Shown: positions 36,190-45,851, counted from the stretch's first letter. The stretch is DNA of 64,000 bases from JAUASW01 sp036880965 (GCF_036880965.1 NZ_JBAJMV010000007.1:378882-442881); one strand, 5' to 3'. The notes: generated by a model from the sequence alone, not told the origin. Made by a program: numbers and translations.

Positions 36190-36872
36190 GGGTCTTGCTG
36201 GTTGAAGACGACCGCGAACTGCGCACCACGCTGCGCGACGCCTTGCAGGTCGAGGGCTACACGGTGCAAACCGCCGCCAGCCTCAGCGAAGGCCGAGCCC
36301 TCATGCAGCACGACCATGCACCCGACCTCGTGCTGCTGGACCTCGGCCTGCCCGATGGCGAAGGCGAACAACTGCTTGCCGAGCTGCGGCGCAGCAAGGG
36401 AACGCCGGTGCTGGTGATTTCGGCCCGGCATCAGGACGGCAGCAAGGTCAGACTGCTCGACGCCGGCGCCGACGACTATCTGGTCAAGCCCTTCAGCATT
36501 GGCGAGTTGCTGGCGCGGATGCGCGTGGCGATGCGCCATCGCGGCACCTTGCTCAGGCCAGCGATCACCCGCTATGAGCGCGAGGGCCTGCTGGTCGACC
36601 TGGCGGCTCACCGGGTCGAGCTGAACGGCCAGGAGCAACACCTGACCCCGACCGAGTTCAAGCTGCTGGCGCGCCTGGTGCGCAGCGCCGGCCAGGTGGT
36701 CACGCATCGCGCCCTCCTGAGCGACGTCTGGGGACCGGAGTTCACCGAGCACACGCAGTACCTGCGGCTCTACATGGGCCAGTTGCGGGCCAAGCTGGAG
36801 GCCGAACCGGCCGACCCCCAGCGGCTGCTGACCGAACCCGGCGTCGGCTATCGGCTGGTCGAGGCGCTGTAG
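36186..36872 (+). CDS. KdpE-like response regulator
   Basis: 228 aa OmpR-family regulator. Receiver with Asp52 (LLDLGLPDGEG) and VKPFSIGELLARM; C-terminal winged helix with LTPTEFKLLARLV and YLRLYMGQLRAKLEAEP, very close in style to the KdpE at 30484. The ATG overlaps the kinase TGA, so the pair is coupled. Its target is unknown; kup lies about 2.9 kb downstream. Confidence 0.93.
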   Translation: MRVLLVEDDRELRTTLRDALQVEGYTVQTAASLSEGRALMQHDHAPDLVLLDLGLPDGEGEQLLAELRRSKGTPVLVISARHQDGSKVRLLDAGADDYLVKPFSIGELLARMRVAMRHRGTLLRPAITRYEREGLLVDLAAHRVELNGQEQHLTPTEFKLLARLVRSAGQVVTHRALLSDVWGPEFTEHTQYLRLYMGQLRAKLEAEPADPQRLLTEPGVGYRLVEAL

Positions 36873-36926
36873 AAAATCTTTCGGCCGCGCTGTAAGAAGT
36901 CGGCCCGCAGCCTCACTACCTGATTC

Positions 36927-37454
36927 ATGAGCGCTTCATCAAGCCCACAAGATCAGCTGTACCGGGAGGCCCTGCAAAGCCATGGGGCCGAGCTGGCCCG
37001 CTTTGTCGGCGGCTACGAGCGCGACCCAGCCAGGCGCCAGGAACTGCAACAGGAATTGCAGCTGGCGATCTGGCAGAGCCTGGCCGGCTTTCGCGGCGAC
37101 TGTTCCTTGCGCACCTGGGTCTACCGGGTGGCGCACAACGTGGGCGCTCGCCATGTGCAGCAGCACGCCGGCCGGGCGCAGCAGATGCTGGCACTGGAAG
37201 AGGCCGAGCAGTTGCCCGACGAGCGCCAGGACCCTGGTCAGACCGAGCGTCGCCTCGACCTGCAGCGCATCCTGGCCCTGGTGCACCGCCTGAAACCGCT
37301 GGACCGTGAGCTGATGCTGCTCTATCTGGAGGATCTCGACGCCGCCGGCATGGCCGAGATCACCGGACTGTCGGCGCGCAATGTCGCGACCAAGATTCAC
37401 CGTATCAAGGCCGTGCTGGCAACCCAGCTGGGCTTGAAGAGGAACGCACCATGA
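36927..37454 (+). CDS. RNA polymerase sigma factor, ECF-like
   Basis: 175 aa. Region 2: ELQLAIWQSLAGFRGDCSLRTWVYRVAHNVG (residues about 48-78 in this order); region 4: LKPLDRELMLLYLEDLDAAGMAEITGLSARNVATKIHRIK. It overlaps the following membrane-protein gene by 4 bp, the normal arrangement for an ECF sigma and a membrane partner. Confidence 0.9.
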   Translation: MSASSSPQDQLYREALQSHGAELARFVGGYERDPARRQELQQELQLAIWQSLAGFRGDCSLRTWVYRVAHNVGARHVQQHAGRAQQMLALEEAEQLPDERQDPGQTERRLDLQRILALVHRLKPLDRELMLLYLEDLDAAGMAEITGLSARNVATKIHRIKAVLATQLGLKRNAP

Positions 37455-38017
37455 GCAGCGAAGACAAGGTGAGCGATCTGTGGAAGTCGCAGCCGCTGCA
37501 GCCAATGCAGCCGGTGCCACCGGCCGAGATCCAACAGAGGGCCAGCGCCTTCCAGCAGCGCATCAGGAAGCGCAACCGGCGCGAGTACATCGCCGGCACG
37601 TTGGTGGTGCCGGTGTTCCTCGCCTACGCCTGGATCTTTCCCTACTGGGTGACCAAGGTGGGCGCGCTGCTCACGGTGCTCGGCACGATCGTCGTGATGT
37701 GGCAGTTGCACCGCCGCGCCTCTTCTCGCGAGCTGCCCGAAGCGCTGGGCGCCTCGCATGTGGCCTTCCACCGCGCCGAGCTGGTGCGCCAGCGCGATGC
37801 CGTTCGTGATGTCTGGCTCTGGTACATCGGCCCCATTGTTCCCGGCTTCGTCGTCTTCATGTGGGGGCGACAGGCCGAGCTGAATGTCCACCATCCGGTG
37901 GCCTACCTGATCGCCGCTTTGCTGATGATTGCGATCGCAGTGGTCAACCGTTTTGCCGCCCGCCGCTTCCAGCGCCAGATCGACGAACTCGACGCGCTCA
38001 GCAGTTCCGGGCACTGA
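37451..38017 (+). CDS. Membrane protein coupled to the sigma factor
   Basis: 188 aa. A soluble N-terminus (about 50 residues, proline-rich, starting MSSEDKVSDLWKSQPLQPM) is followed by two hydrophobic helices, a polar loop with HVAFHRAELVRQRDAVRDVW, and two more helices. The 4-bp overlap suggests it could act as anti-sigma factor, but no zinc-binding HxxxCxxC motif is present. Function inferred from position only. Confidence 0.75.
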   Translation: MSSEDKVSDLWKSQPLQPMQPVPPAEIQQRASAFQQRIRKRNRREYIAGTLVVPVFLAYAWIFPYWVTKVGALLTVLGTIVVMWQLHRRASSRELPEALGASHVAFHRAELVRQRDAVRDVWLWYIGPIVPGFVVFMWGRQAELNVHHPVAYLIAALLMIAIAVVNRFAARRFQRQIDELDALSSSGH

Positions 38018-38036
38018 CGCCCAAGGAGGAGATGCC

Positions 38037-39671
38037 ATGAAGAAATTGAAGATTCTTGCGGCCGCCGCCGCCAGCCTGCCGCTGCTCTTGCAAGCAGCGC
38101 CCCCGCCAGACAGCTCGGCTGCCCTGGAGCAGCGGCTGGCGGCCCGACTCGCAGGCGACCGCACAGGCGCCTGCGTCGTGGCGGCTGTGATCGACAAGGG
38201 TCAGGTCTTGCGCGCCCGCTCCTGTGCCGGAACGCGCAGCGACCCGGCTCCCGCGATGGACGCAGCCTTCGAGATCGGCTCGGTCACCAAGACCATGACC
38301 GCCTTCCTGGTGGCCGACCTGATCGCACGCGGCCAGTGGTCGCTGGACGATCCCATCGCCAAGCACCTGCCGGCCGGCACCAGCGTGCCGCGCCAGGGCG
38401 AGCGCCAGATCCTGGTGCGCGATCTCCTGACCCACAGCGCCGGCCTGCCAGGCTTGCCACCGGGCATGCAGATAGCTGACCCCAGCAGTCCCTATGCCGC
38501 ACTGACCGAAGCGCAAGTCCTCGCGGCGCTGGGCGAGGTCACGCTGACGCGTCCCATCGGCAGCCAGAGCGAGTACTCGAATTTCGGGATGATGCTGGTC
38601 TCGCTGGCCGTGGCGCGCAGCAACGGGGGCGACTTCGAGGCGGCACTGCGCGACAAGCTGTTCAAGCCTCTGGCGATGGAGAGCGCCTTCATCGCCAAGC
38701 CGCTCGCCGCCGGGCCCGCGCGCGGCCACCTGCCCAGCGGCAAGCCCACGGCCGCCTGGACGATCACCAGCAATCTGGCCGGCGTCGGCATGGTCAAGGC
38801 CACACTGTCCGACATGGAGCGCTTTGCCCTCGCCGAACTGGGTGAAGGTCCGGCTCCGCTGGTGGCCCGGATGCATCAGACGCAGCAGCCCCTGGCCCAT
38901 GGCTTCGCGATGAACTGGATGCACCGCAAGATCCAGGGCCGTGATCTCTTAATGCATGAAGGCGGCACGGGCGGCTTCTCTTCGCTGGTGGCCCTGGACC
39001 CGGCTGCGCACCGCGCAGTGGTGCTGCTGTCCGATACCTCATTGGCCGACCTGGGCGGCCTGGGAGACATCGGCTTGTCGCTGCTGGGCCTGAAAGTGCC
39101 GGTGCAGCCGCCTCGGCTGGCCATCGCTACGCCGGCCGCCCTGCTCAAGGCCATGGCCGGCGACTACAGGCTCGCTGGCTTGCCCACGCGCATCTGGGCG
39201 CAGGACGGCAAGCTGATGTTCCAGGCTCAAGGGCAGGGTGCCTTCGAACTCTTGCATGACAGCCGCGGCGCCTTCTACCCAGCTGAATTCTCGGCCCTGC
39301 TGGTGCCCGTGCCGGCCGCTGAGGGCCAGCCGGTCGAGCGCTTTTCCTGGCGCCAGGGCGGCGGCATGGTGGAGGCCGAGCGCATCGGCCTGGCGTCCGC
39401 CGTGCCTAGCATCAGCAACCCGGCCTGGCGCGACTGGGCCGGCGAGTTCCAGATCGTGCCGCAGTTCAGTCTCAAGGTCTTCGAGCGCGAGGGCCGGCTG
39501 ATGGTGCAGGGCACAGGCCAGCCGGCGATTGCCGCCGACGTCGCCGGTGCTGACCGCATCGAGATCAAGGCCGTGGGCGCCGTTGTCGAATTCGAGCGTG
39601 ATGTCTCTGGCAAGGTGGCAGCGGCCGTGCTGAAGCAGGGCGGCCAGGTCTTGCGCGGCGCGAAGAAGTAG
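38037..39671 (+). CDS. Serine hydrolase (class C beta-lactamase / PBP4-like fold)
   Basis: 544 aa with signal peptide (MKKLKILAAAAASLPLLLQA). Catalytic SxxK is S82-V-T-K85, the YxN motif is Y180-S-N, and the third motif region is HEGGTGGFSS (H-x-G). A long C-terminal part beyond residue 370 looks like a lipocalin-type DUF3471 domain. Such enzymes are mostly esterases or D-amino-acid peptidases; a beta-lactamase role cannot be claimed. It has its own good ribosome site (AAGGAGGAGATGCC). Confidence 0.9.
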   Translation: MKKLKILAAAAASLPLLLQAAPPPDSSAALEQRLAARLAGDRTGACVVAAVIDKGQVLRARSCAGTRSDPAPAMDAAFEIGSVTKTMTAFLVADLIARGQWSLDDPIAKHLPAGTSVPRQGERQILVRDLLTHSAGLPGLPPGMQIADPSSPYAALTEAQVLAALGEVTLTRPIGSQSEYSNFGMMLVSLAVARSNGGDFEAALRDKLFKPLAMESAFIAKPLAAGPARGHLPSGKPTAAWTITSNLAGVGMVKATLSDMERFALAELGEGPAPLVARMHQTQQPLAHGFAMNWMHRKIQGRDLLMHEGGTGGFSSLVALDPAAHRAVVLLSDTSLADLGGLGDIGLSLLGLKVPVQPPRLAIATPAALLKAMAGDYRLAGLPTRIWAQDGKLMFQAQGQGAFELLHDSRGAFYPAEFSALLVPVPAAEGQPVERFSWRQGGGMVEAERIGLASAVPSISNPAWRDWAGEFQIVPQFSLKVFEREGRLMVQGTGQPAIAADVAGADRIEIKAVGAVVEFERDVSGKVAAAVLKQGGQVLRGAKK

Positions 39672-39727
39672 GCGTAGCCCCGGGGGGACTTATGCGTTCC
39701 TGATGCCCGCGGCGCGATGCTGCGGGC

Positions 39728-41644
39728 ATGACAAATTCATCTTCACTCCCTGCCCATCCGGGCGCCGCCAAGAGCGGCCTGGCAGCGCTGGCCCTGGGCG
39801 CCATCGGCGTGGTCTATGGCGACATCGGCACCAGCCCGCTCTACACCGTCAAGGAAATCTTCCTGCCGGCCACCGGCGTGGCGCTGAACGCGCACAACAT
39901 CATCGGCGCGGTGTCGGTGATCTTCTGGGCGCTGATGCTGGTCGTCACCCTGAAGTACGTGATCCTGATCCTGCGGGCCGACAACCGCGGCGAAGGCGGT
40001 GCCCTGGCACTCACGGCACTGGCCACGCATGCAGTGGCCGGCAAGCCTCGGCTGCGCAAGCTCTTGCTGCTGCTGGGCGTGTTCGGTGCCACCTTGTTCT
40101 ACGGCGACAGCGTGATCACGCCGGCCATCTCGGTAATGGGCGCCATCGAAGGCCTGGAGGTCGTCACGCCGGCGCTCAAGCCCTTTGTGCTGCCCATCTC
40201 GATAGGCATTCTCGCGGGCCTTTTCGTGGTGCAGCGATTCGGCACGGCAGCCGTGGGCAAGGTCTTCGGGCCGGTGATCGTGCTCTGGTTCGGCGTGCTG
40301 GGCCTGGTAGGCCTCGTGCACATCCAGCAGCAGCCCGAGGTGCTGGCGGCCCTGAACCCGCTTCATGCCTGGGAGTTCCTGAGCGAACGCGGCTGGAAGC
40401 TGTTTGCGGCGCTCGGCGCCATCGTGCTGGCGCTGACTGGCGCCGAGGCGCTCTATGCCGACATGGGGCATTTCGGCGCGAAGCCGATCCGCCTGGCCTG
40501 GACTTTCCTTGTCTTCCCGGCGCTGGCCCTGAACTACCTTGGCCAGGGCGCGCTCCTGATCGGCGACCCGGCAGCCATAGAAAACCCCTTCTACCGCTTG
40601 TTTCCCGAATCGCTGGTCCTGCCCATGGTGGTGCTGGCCGCGCTGGCCGCAGTGATCGCCTCGCAGGCGGTGATCTCGGGTGCGTATTCGATGACCAAGC
40701 AGGCCATCCAGCTGGGCTTCCTGCCGCGCATGGAGGTGCGTGCCACCTCGGCGAGCGAGGCCGGCCAGATCTATGTGCCGGCGGTCAACTGGGCCTTGCT
40801 GGTGGGCGTGCTGGCGGCGGTGCTGCTCTTCGGCAGCAGCTCGGCCTTGGCGGGTGCCTATGGCATTGCCGTCACCCTGACGATGCTGATCACCACCATC
40901 CTGACCTATGTGGTGGTGAGCGAAGGCTGGCGCCTGCCGCGCTGGGTGGCCATCCCCGCCACGCTGTTCTTCCTCGCAGTCGACCTGCTGCTGGTGGCCG
41001 GTTGCGCGATCAAGTTTTTCGATGGCGGCTGGTTCCCCCTGGCCCTGGGTCTCCTGCTCTTCATTGGCATGAGCACCTGGGCGCGCGGCCGCGAGCTGCT
41101 GATGGGCAGCATCCGCGCCGAAGGCCTGGCGCTGCAGCCCTTTGTGGAGAACCTGGCCCTGAACATGGCGGAAGGCGACAGTGTCAACAAGGCCCTGCGC
41201 ACGGCGGTCTATGCCGTGGCCAACCCGGACACCGTGCCACAGGCGCTTCTGCACAACCTCAAGCACAACCAGGTGCTGCACGAGACCAATGTCATCCTGA
41301 CCGTGCAGTTCGAGGACTGCCCCTGGGTGAGCGAACAGGAGCGGGTCCAGGTCCAGGCCCTGGCGCCATCGTTCTGGCGCGTGACCCTGCATTTCGGCTT
41401 CATGGACCGACCCGATGTGCCCAGGGCCCTGGCCCTGTGCGAAGCCAAGGGGCTGCGGGTGCCGGCCTTCGAGACCAGCTACTTCCTGAGCCGCGAGACG
41501 GTCGTGCCCACGCAGGGCGCCGGCATGGCGGGCTGGCGCGAGCGCCTGTTTGCAACCATGAGCCGCAATGCCGGCGGCGTGGCCGAGTTCTTCTGCCTGC
41601 CGGACAACGCCGTGGTGGAGCTGGGTACACGGGTGCAGATCTAG
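39728..41644 (+). CDS. kup: Low-affinity potassium transporter Kup
   Basis: 638 aa, about 12 membrane helices in the first 440 residues and a cytoplasmic C-terminal domain. N-terminal ALGAIGVVYGDIGTSPLYTV and FYGDSVITPAISVMGAIEG are signature segments of the KUP/HAK/KT family. H+/K+ symport in the inner membrane. Confidence 0.97.
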   Translation: MTNSSSLPAHPGAAKSGLAALALGAIGVVYGDIGTSPLYTVKEIFLPATGVALNAHNIIGAVSVIFWALMLVVTLKYVILILRADNRGEGGALALTALATHAVAGKPRLRKLLLLLGVFGATLFYGDSVITPAISVMGAIEGLEVVTPALKPFVLPISIGILAGLFVVQRFGTAAVGKVFGPVIVLWFGVLGLVGLVHIQQQPEVLAALNPLHAWEFLSERGWKLFAALGAIVLALTGAEALYADMGHFGAKPIRLAWTFLVFPALALNYLGQGALLIGDPAAIENPFYRLFPESLVLPMVVLAALAAVIASQAVISGAYSMTKQAIQLGFLPRMEVRATSASEAGQIYVPAVNWALLVGVLAAVLLFGSSSALAGAYGIAVTLTMLITTILTYVVVSEGWRLPRWVAIPATLFFLAVDLLLVAGCAIKFFDGGWFPLALGLLLFIGMSTWARGRELLMGSIRAEGLALQPFVENLALNMAEGDSVNKALRTAVYAVANPDTVPQALLHNLKHNQVLHETNVILTVQFEDCPWVSEQERVQVQALAPSFWRVTLHFGFMDRPDVPRALALCEAKGLRVPAFETSYFLSRETVVPTQGAGMAGWRERLFATMSRNAGGVAEFFCLPDNAVVELGTRVQI

Positions 41645-41742
41645 GCATCGCTCCCCTGAGCGTCGTGCCCGGGCCTCGCTCATTGGCCTCGGTTAGCATG
41701 GGCAGACTCCGTGCCGACTTCGGCACACTGCCCTGAACCCCT

Positions 41743-42615
41743 GTGCTCGCAAAGCTCTCCCGCCGCCAACTGCTGGTCTTGACCGGCAGCGGCACATGCG
41801 CCCTGGCCATGGCCGAGGGCCGCCTCACCGTGGTGATGCCCGAGGACGTGCTGCGCGACTACCGACTTTTTCTTGACGGGCGGCGTGCCGAATCGCTGCG
41901 TGAGTTCGGCGGCCCGCACTCGCGCCGCGATGTGATCGAGGTGGTGCTGTTGCATCAGGCGCTGGCCGCCGGCGGCCAGGACGCCGGGCTGGTGCTGCAG
42001 TCGGCTCCGACCTCGGCGCGCCTGCAAAGAGAGATCAGGGCTGGCCATGCCGCCAGCAGTGGCACCTCCTACTGGCGCGGCGACTTCCCGGCCGAAAGCG
42101 ACGAGCTGCTGTTCAGCCGCGCGGTGCTGGAGGACGGCGAGTTCGAAGCCGGCCTCTACACCGTGGCCAGCAACAGGCGTGCGATGGCGGCGCGCAAGCT
42201 CGCCGATGTGCAGGAACTTCGCGCCCTCTGCAACCGCGACTGGCAGGTCGATTGGCAGACGCTCAAGCAGCTGGGCATTCGCGATGTGCAACATGCCGGT
42301 AACTGGGAGCTGATGCCGCGCATGCTGGCCAACGACCGGGCGGACTTCCTGCTCGCGCCTTTCCAGGCCACGCCCGACCTGTCGCTGCGCGTCGGCGACT
42401 ACTCCCTGCTGCCCATACCCGGCATCAAGGTCGCCTTGCGGGGCAGCCGCCACTACCTGCTGTCGGCCCGGCACCCCGATGCGGCTGCACTGAAGGCGCG
42501 GCTCGATCTCGGTCTCGAGCGCTTGCGCCGGCTGGGTGTGCTGCGCCGCGCCTATGCCGAATCGGGTTTTTTCAACGCTTCCGTCGCCCACTGGATCACG
42601 CTCGGCCAGCCCTAG
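41743..42615 (+). CDS. Periplasmic binding-like protein
   Basis: 290 aa, start GTG. The N-terminus SRRQLLVLTGSGTCALAMA looks like a short twin-arginine-type export signal. The rest resembles amino-acid binding folds (SBP family 3) in order: LTVVMPEDVLRDY, LRALCNRDWQVDWQTLKQLG, ANDRADFLLAPF, VALRGSRHYLLSARHP. No transport genes are next to it, so it may be a stand-alone ligand sensor. Assignment is tentative. Confidence 0.6.
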   Translation: MLAKLSRRQLLVLTGSGTCALAMAEGRLTVVMPEDVLRDYRLFLDGRRAESLREFGGPHSRRDVIEVVLLHQALAAGGQDAGLVLQSAPTSARLQREIRAGHAASSGTSYWRGDFPAESDELLFSRAVLEDGEFEAGLYTVASNRRAMAARKLADVQELRALCNRDWQVDWQTLKQLGIRDVQHAGNWELMPRMLANDRADFLLAPFQATPDLSLRVGDYSLLPIPGIKVALRGSRHYLLSARHPDAAALKARLDLGLERLRRLGVLRRAYAESGFFNASVAHWITLGQP

Positions 42616-42894
42616 GCTCGCTCAGACTTCACCGCAGATCCGTGGACGAGGGCGAAGCACCTGTGCGAAAAGGGTGCGGTCAAAAGGGCGGTGTTTCTTG
42701 GGCCTGAAGGGCTTGCGAGTGAACCGACGTGGCTGGCTGCGCCGCCTGACGCTGCTGGCGACGTGAGCAGGGCCTCTTGACGGTGGAATGCCGGGCGCTG
42801 GACGAAAAAGCAGCTGCAGTTCATCTGCAGCGACGACGGCCAGGGCATGAACGAGGACGAGCGGGCCAGCTATAGTCCCGGCCCTCGCACCGGG

Positions 42895-43710
42895 ATGCCC
42901 ATGAATATTGTTGTCAACGAAGAGCTGAAGGCCTATATCGAGCCGCTGACCCCCGAGGAACACGAGGCGCTGGAACGCAGCCTCCTGACCGAGGGCTGCC
43001 GCGACGCGCTGGTGCTGTGGGGCGAGGTGCTGGTGGACGGTCACAACCGCTATGGCATCTGCCAGAAGCATGGTCTGCCCTTCAACACGGTGCAGAACAC
43101 GCGCTTCCGCTCGATGGAAGACGTGCACCTGTGGATGATCGACCAGCACCTGGGCCGCCGCAGCGTCTCCGACTTCCAGCGCGGCGTGCTTGCCTTGCGC
43201 AAGAAGGAAATCATCGCCGCCCGCCGTGCTGCACTGCTCTCGGGCGACGCACCGGAATCGGATCTGCCTGAACCAGCGGGCGAGCCCGCGCTGCCACCTC
43301 CCGCGCCCCTGAACACCCGCGAGGCGATTGCCAAGGCCGCGCGCCTGAGCAGCTCGCAGGTGCTGCAGATCGAGAAGATCCAGAAGCAGGCGGCGCCCGA
43401 GCTGGTCGAGGCGGTCAAGACCGGCCAGATCTCGCTGGCCGCCGCCGCCGTCGTGGCCTCGCTGCCCGCCGAGGAGCAGCAGGCGGCCGTTGCCGGCGGC
43501 AAGGACGAGCTCAAACAGGCCGCCAAGCGGGTGCGCGAAACCAAGAAGCGGGTGACGATCAAGGTTGAGCCGGCTGAAGAGGCGCCAACCGAAGCGGTGG
43601 CAGCCGCGGATGAACTGCAGGTCCTGCGCCAGCGCGTGGCCGAGCTGGAGGCCGAGAACGCGCGTCTGAAGCTGGAGTTGGACGCCTTGCAGGGCGCGCC
43701 GGCGTTCTAG
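42895..43710 (+). CDS. ParB N-terminal-domain protein
   Basis: 271 aa from ATG 42895 (ATG 42901 is equally possible; an upstream ATG at 42847 adds 16 poor residues). The ParB/Srx-like nuclease fold has LVLWGEVLVDGHNRYGICQKHGL (G-x-x-R-Y loop) near residue 45. A KorB-like helical region (REAIAKAARLSSSQVLQIEKIQ) follows, then a C-terminal leucine-zipper coiled coil (LQVLRQRVAELEAENARLKL). No ParA or origin is adjacent, so it is not a partition locus; probably a DNA-binding regulator. Confidence 0.8.
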   Translation: MPMNIVVNEELKAYIEPLTPEEHEALERSLLTEGCRDALVLWGEVLVDGHNRYGICQKHGLPFNTVQNTRFRSMEDVHLWMIDQHLGRRSVSDFQRGVLALRKKEIIAARRAALLSGDAPESDLPEPAGEPALPPPAPLNTREAIAKAARLSSSQVLQIEKIQKQAAPELVEAVKTGQISLAAAAVVASLPAEEQQAAVAGGKDELKQAAKRVRETKKRVTIKVEPAEEAPTEAVAAADELQVLRQRVAELEAENARLKLELDALQGAPAF

Positions 43711-43714
43711 GCGT

Positions 43715-44209
43715 TCAGATCGGCAGTTCGGTGTAGTAGCGGCCACCGTGGAAGATCAGCGGCTGCGTGCCTTCGCGGCGGCCGCAATGCTCGACCTCGC
43801 CGACGAAGATCACGTGGTCGCCCTCCTCGTACTGGCTGCGGTTGGCGCATTCAAACCAGGCGGCCACGCCGTCCAGCACCGGTGCGCCACCGGCGCCGTC
43901 GCGAAACTTCAAACCGGCGAAACGGTCGATGTCGCGGGTGGCGAAACGTTGGGCCAGGTCCTTCTGGTCGGCCGCCAGGATGTTGATCGCGTAATGCGAG
44001 CCGCGGCTGAACACCGGCATCGAGCCGGCCTGCTTCGCCAGGCTCCAGAGCACCAGCGGCGGCGACAGCGACACCGAGTTGAAGGAGTTGGCGGTCAGGC
44101 CCACCAGGCTGCCGTCGGCGGCCCGGGCGGTGATGATGGTGACGCCGGTGGCGAACATGCCCAGGGCGGCACGGAACTTGACGGCATCGGGAACAGGCGA
44201 CGGCTGCAT
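43715..44209 (-). CDS. Flavin reductase family protein
   Basis: 164 aa split-barrel FMN-binding protein of the HpaC/RutF type. Typical features: FATGVTIITARAADGSLVGLTANSFNSVSLSPPLVLW near the N-terminus and the closing GRYYTELP. It should reduce free flavin with NAD(P)H for a partner monooxygenase, none of which is adjacent. It is convergent to the ParB-domain gene with only 4 bp between stops. Confidence 0.9.
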   Translation of the reverse strand: MQPSPVPDAVKFRAALGMFATGVTIITARAADGSLVGLTANSFNSVSLSPPLVLWSLAKQAGSMPVFSRGSHYAINILAADQKDLAQRFATRDIDRFAGLKFRDGAGGAPVLDGVAAWFECANRSQYEEGDHVIFVGEVEHCGRREGTQPLIFHGGRYYTELPI

Positions 44210-44264
44210 GGTGACTATTGTCGGGCCTCGGCAATGCCCGGGCTTTGTATCGCAGAATGGGCGC

Positions 44265-45191
44265 ATGTTTGACGACCTTCTCCCCTTCGATCCCGACGCC
44301 AATGCCTCCGCGGCGGGAACACCCGTTCACGGCTTTGGCCACTGCAACTGTCGCGCTCGCGGGCGGCGGCTCTTCACGGGCGGGCTGCTCGCCGCGGCGG
44401 TGCTGCCTGCCTGGGCCCGCGAGGGCGTGGACGTGGGCAAGAAGAGCTGGGCTGTCGACCTGATACCGGCTGCGCAGGTCGAGCAGGGCGCGGCCCAGCA
44501 GTACCAGCAGATGATGGGCCAGGAGGCTGGCAAGCGCGCCTTGCTGCCCCCGGACCATCCGCAGACCCGCCGACTGCGCAGCATTGCCGCACGCATGATT
44601 CCCTTTGCGCTGCCCTGGAACGATCGGGCCCAGCAGTGGAAATGGGAAGTCAACCTGGTGGTGAGCCCGCAGCTCAATGCCTTCTGCATGCCGGGCGGCA
44701 AGATCGCCTTCTATTACGGCATCCTCGAAAAGCTCAAGCTGAGCGACGATGAGGTGGCCACCATCATGGGCCATGAGATCGCCCACGCCCTGCGCGAACA
44801 TGCACGCGAACGCATGGCCAAGACCACCGGCACAAGAGTAGGCGCCAATCTGTTGTCAAACCTGCTGGGGCTGGGCAATCTGGGCGATGCTGCGATGCAG
44901 GTCGGCGCCAATCTCCTGACCCTGACCTACAGCCGAAGTGACGAGAGCGAGGCCGACCTGGTGGGCATGGAGCTGGCCGCGCGTTCCGGCTACGACCCCG
45001 CTGCGGGCGTCAGCCTGTGGGAGAAGATGACCCAGGCCGCCAAGGGCGCGCCGCCGCAGTTTCTCTCGACCCATCCATCGAGCAAGACGCGGATCAAGGA
45101 AATCCAGCTGAGCCTGCCCAAGGTGCAAGGGCTCTATGAGCGCTCGGCCAAGCCGCCGCAGCGCTTCGAGGTGGCCGGACCGCTGCGCTGA
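44265..45191 (+). CDS. M48 family metalloprotease
   Basis: 308 aa. Zinc motif H170-E-I-A-H174 in IMGHEIAHALREHARERM; third ligand in SRSDESEADLVGMELAARSGYDP. The N-terminus CNCRARGRRLFTGGLLAAAVLPAWA is an export signal with an RR pair. It resembles LoiP/BepA-type periplasmic proteases that control outer-membrane proteins. The C-terminal STHPSSKTRIKEIQ is also family-typical. Confidence 0.92.
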   Translation: MFDDLLPFDPDANASAAGTPVHGFGHCNCRARGRRLFTGGLLAAAVLPAWAREGVDVGKKSWAVDLIPAAQVEQGAAQQYQQMMGQEAGKRALLPPDHPQTRRLRSIAARMIPFALPWNDRAQQWKWEVNLVVSPQLNAFCMPGGKIAFYYGILEKLKLSDDEVATIMGHEIAHALREHARERMAKTTGTRVGANLLSNLLGLGNLGDAAMQVGANLLTLTYSRSDESEADLVGMELAARSGYDPAAGVSLWEKMTQAAKGAPPQFLSTHPSSKTRIKEIQLSLPKVQGLYERSAKPPQRFEVAGPLR

Positions 45192-45209
45192 CGCCGAGCC
45201 AGGCGCGGC

Positions 45210-45851
45210 TCAGGTGCCGCGCACATAGGGGTTGGTCCGCCGCTCGGTACCGAAGCTGCTCTCCGGGCCATGGCCGGGAATGAAGACCGTCGCGTCCCCC
45301 ATGGGCCAGAGCCGCTCGGTGATCGAGCGGATCAGCGTGGCATGGTCGCCGCCCGGGAAGTCGCTGCGGCCCACGCCGCCGGCAAACAGCACGTCGCCGA
45401 CGAAGGCACGCCCGGCGCTCTCGGAATGAAAGACCACATGGCCCGGCGTGTGGCCGGGGCAATGGCGCACGTTCAAGGTCTGCTGGCCGATCTGCACCTG
45501 GTCGCCGTCAGCCAGCCACTGCGTGGGCTTGAACGGCTCGACCGCCGGGAAGCCGAACATCGCGCTCTGCTGCGCCAGGCCGTCGATCCAGAACTGGTCG
45601 CCGGGATGCGGGCCGATGATGGGCAGGCCTTTCGTGCGCGCGAGCTCGCCGGTGCCGCCGGCATGGTCGATGTGCGCATGGGTCAGCCAGATCGCCTTCA
45701 ATGTGAGCCCCTGGCGCGCAACGAAGTCCAGCAACTTCGGCAGCTCGCCACCAGGGTCGATCACCGCCGCGTCCAGCGTTTCATCGCACCAGACGACGGA
45801 GCAGTTCTGCTGGAAGGCGGTGACGGGCAGGGTCTTGTATTGCAGGGCCAT
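45210..45851 (-). CDS. MBL-fold hydrolase (glyoxalase II-like)
   Basis: 213 aa metallo-beta-lactamase fold. Metal motif H58-x-H60-x-D62-H63 (THAHIDHAGG), later CPGHTPGHVVFH, FVGDVLFAGGVGRSDFPGG and FIPGHGPES. This matches the YcbL-type short glyoxalase II subgroup, which lacks the long C-terminal GloB domain. Soluble, cytoplasmic. Start at ATG 45851. Confidence 0.92.
   Translation of the reverse strand: MALQYKTLPVTAFQQNCSVVWCDETLDAAVIDPGGELPKLLDFVARQGLTLKAIWLTHAHIDHAGGTGELARTKGLPIIGPHPGDQFWIDGLAQQSAMFGFPAVEPFKPTQWLADGDQVQIGQQTLNVRHCPGHTPGHVVFHSESAGRAFVGDVLFAGGVGRSDFPGGDHATLIRSITERLWPMGDATVFIPGHGPESSFGTERRTNPYVRGT

Noticed and set aside
38037..39671. Antibiotic-resistance beta-lactamase
   Set aside because: SxxK and YxN are shared by esterases and peptidases, and the extra C-terminal domain fits non-resistance members better.
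42895..43710. Plasmid partition locus
   Set aside because: The ParB-domain protein has no ParA, no parS-like repeats and chromosomal housekeeping neighbours.
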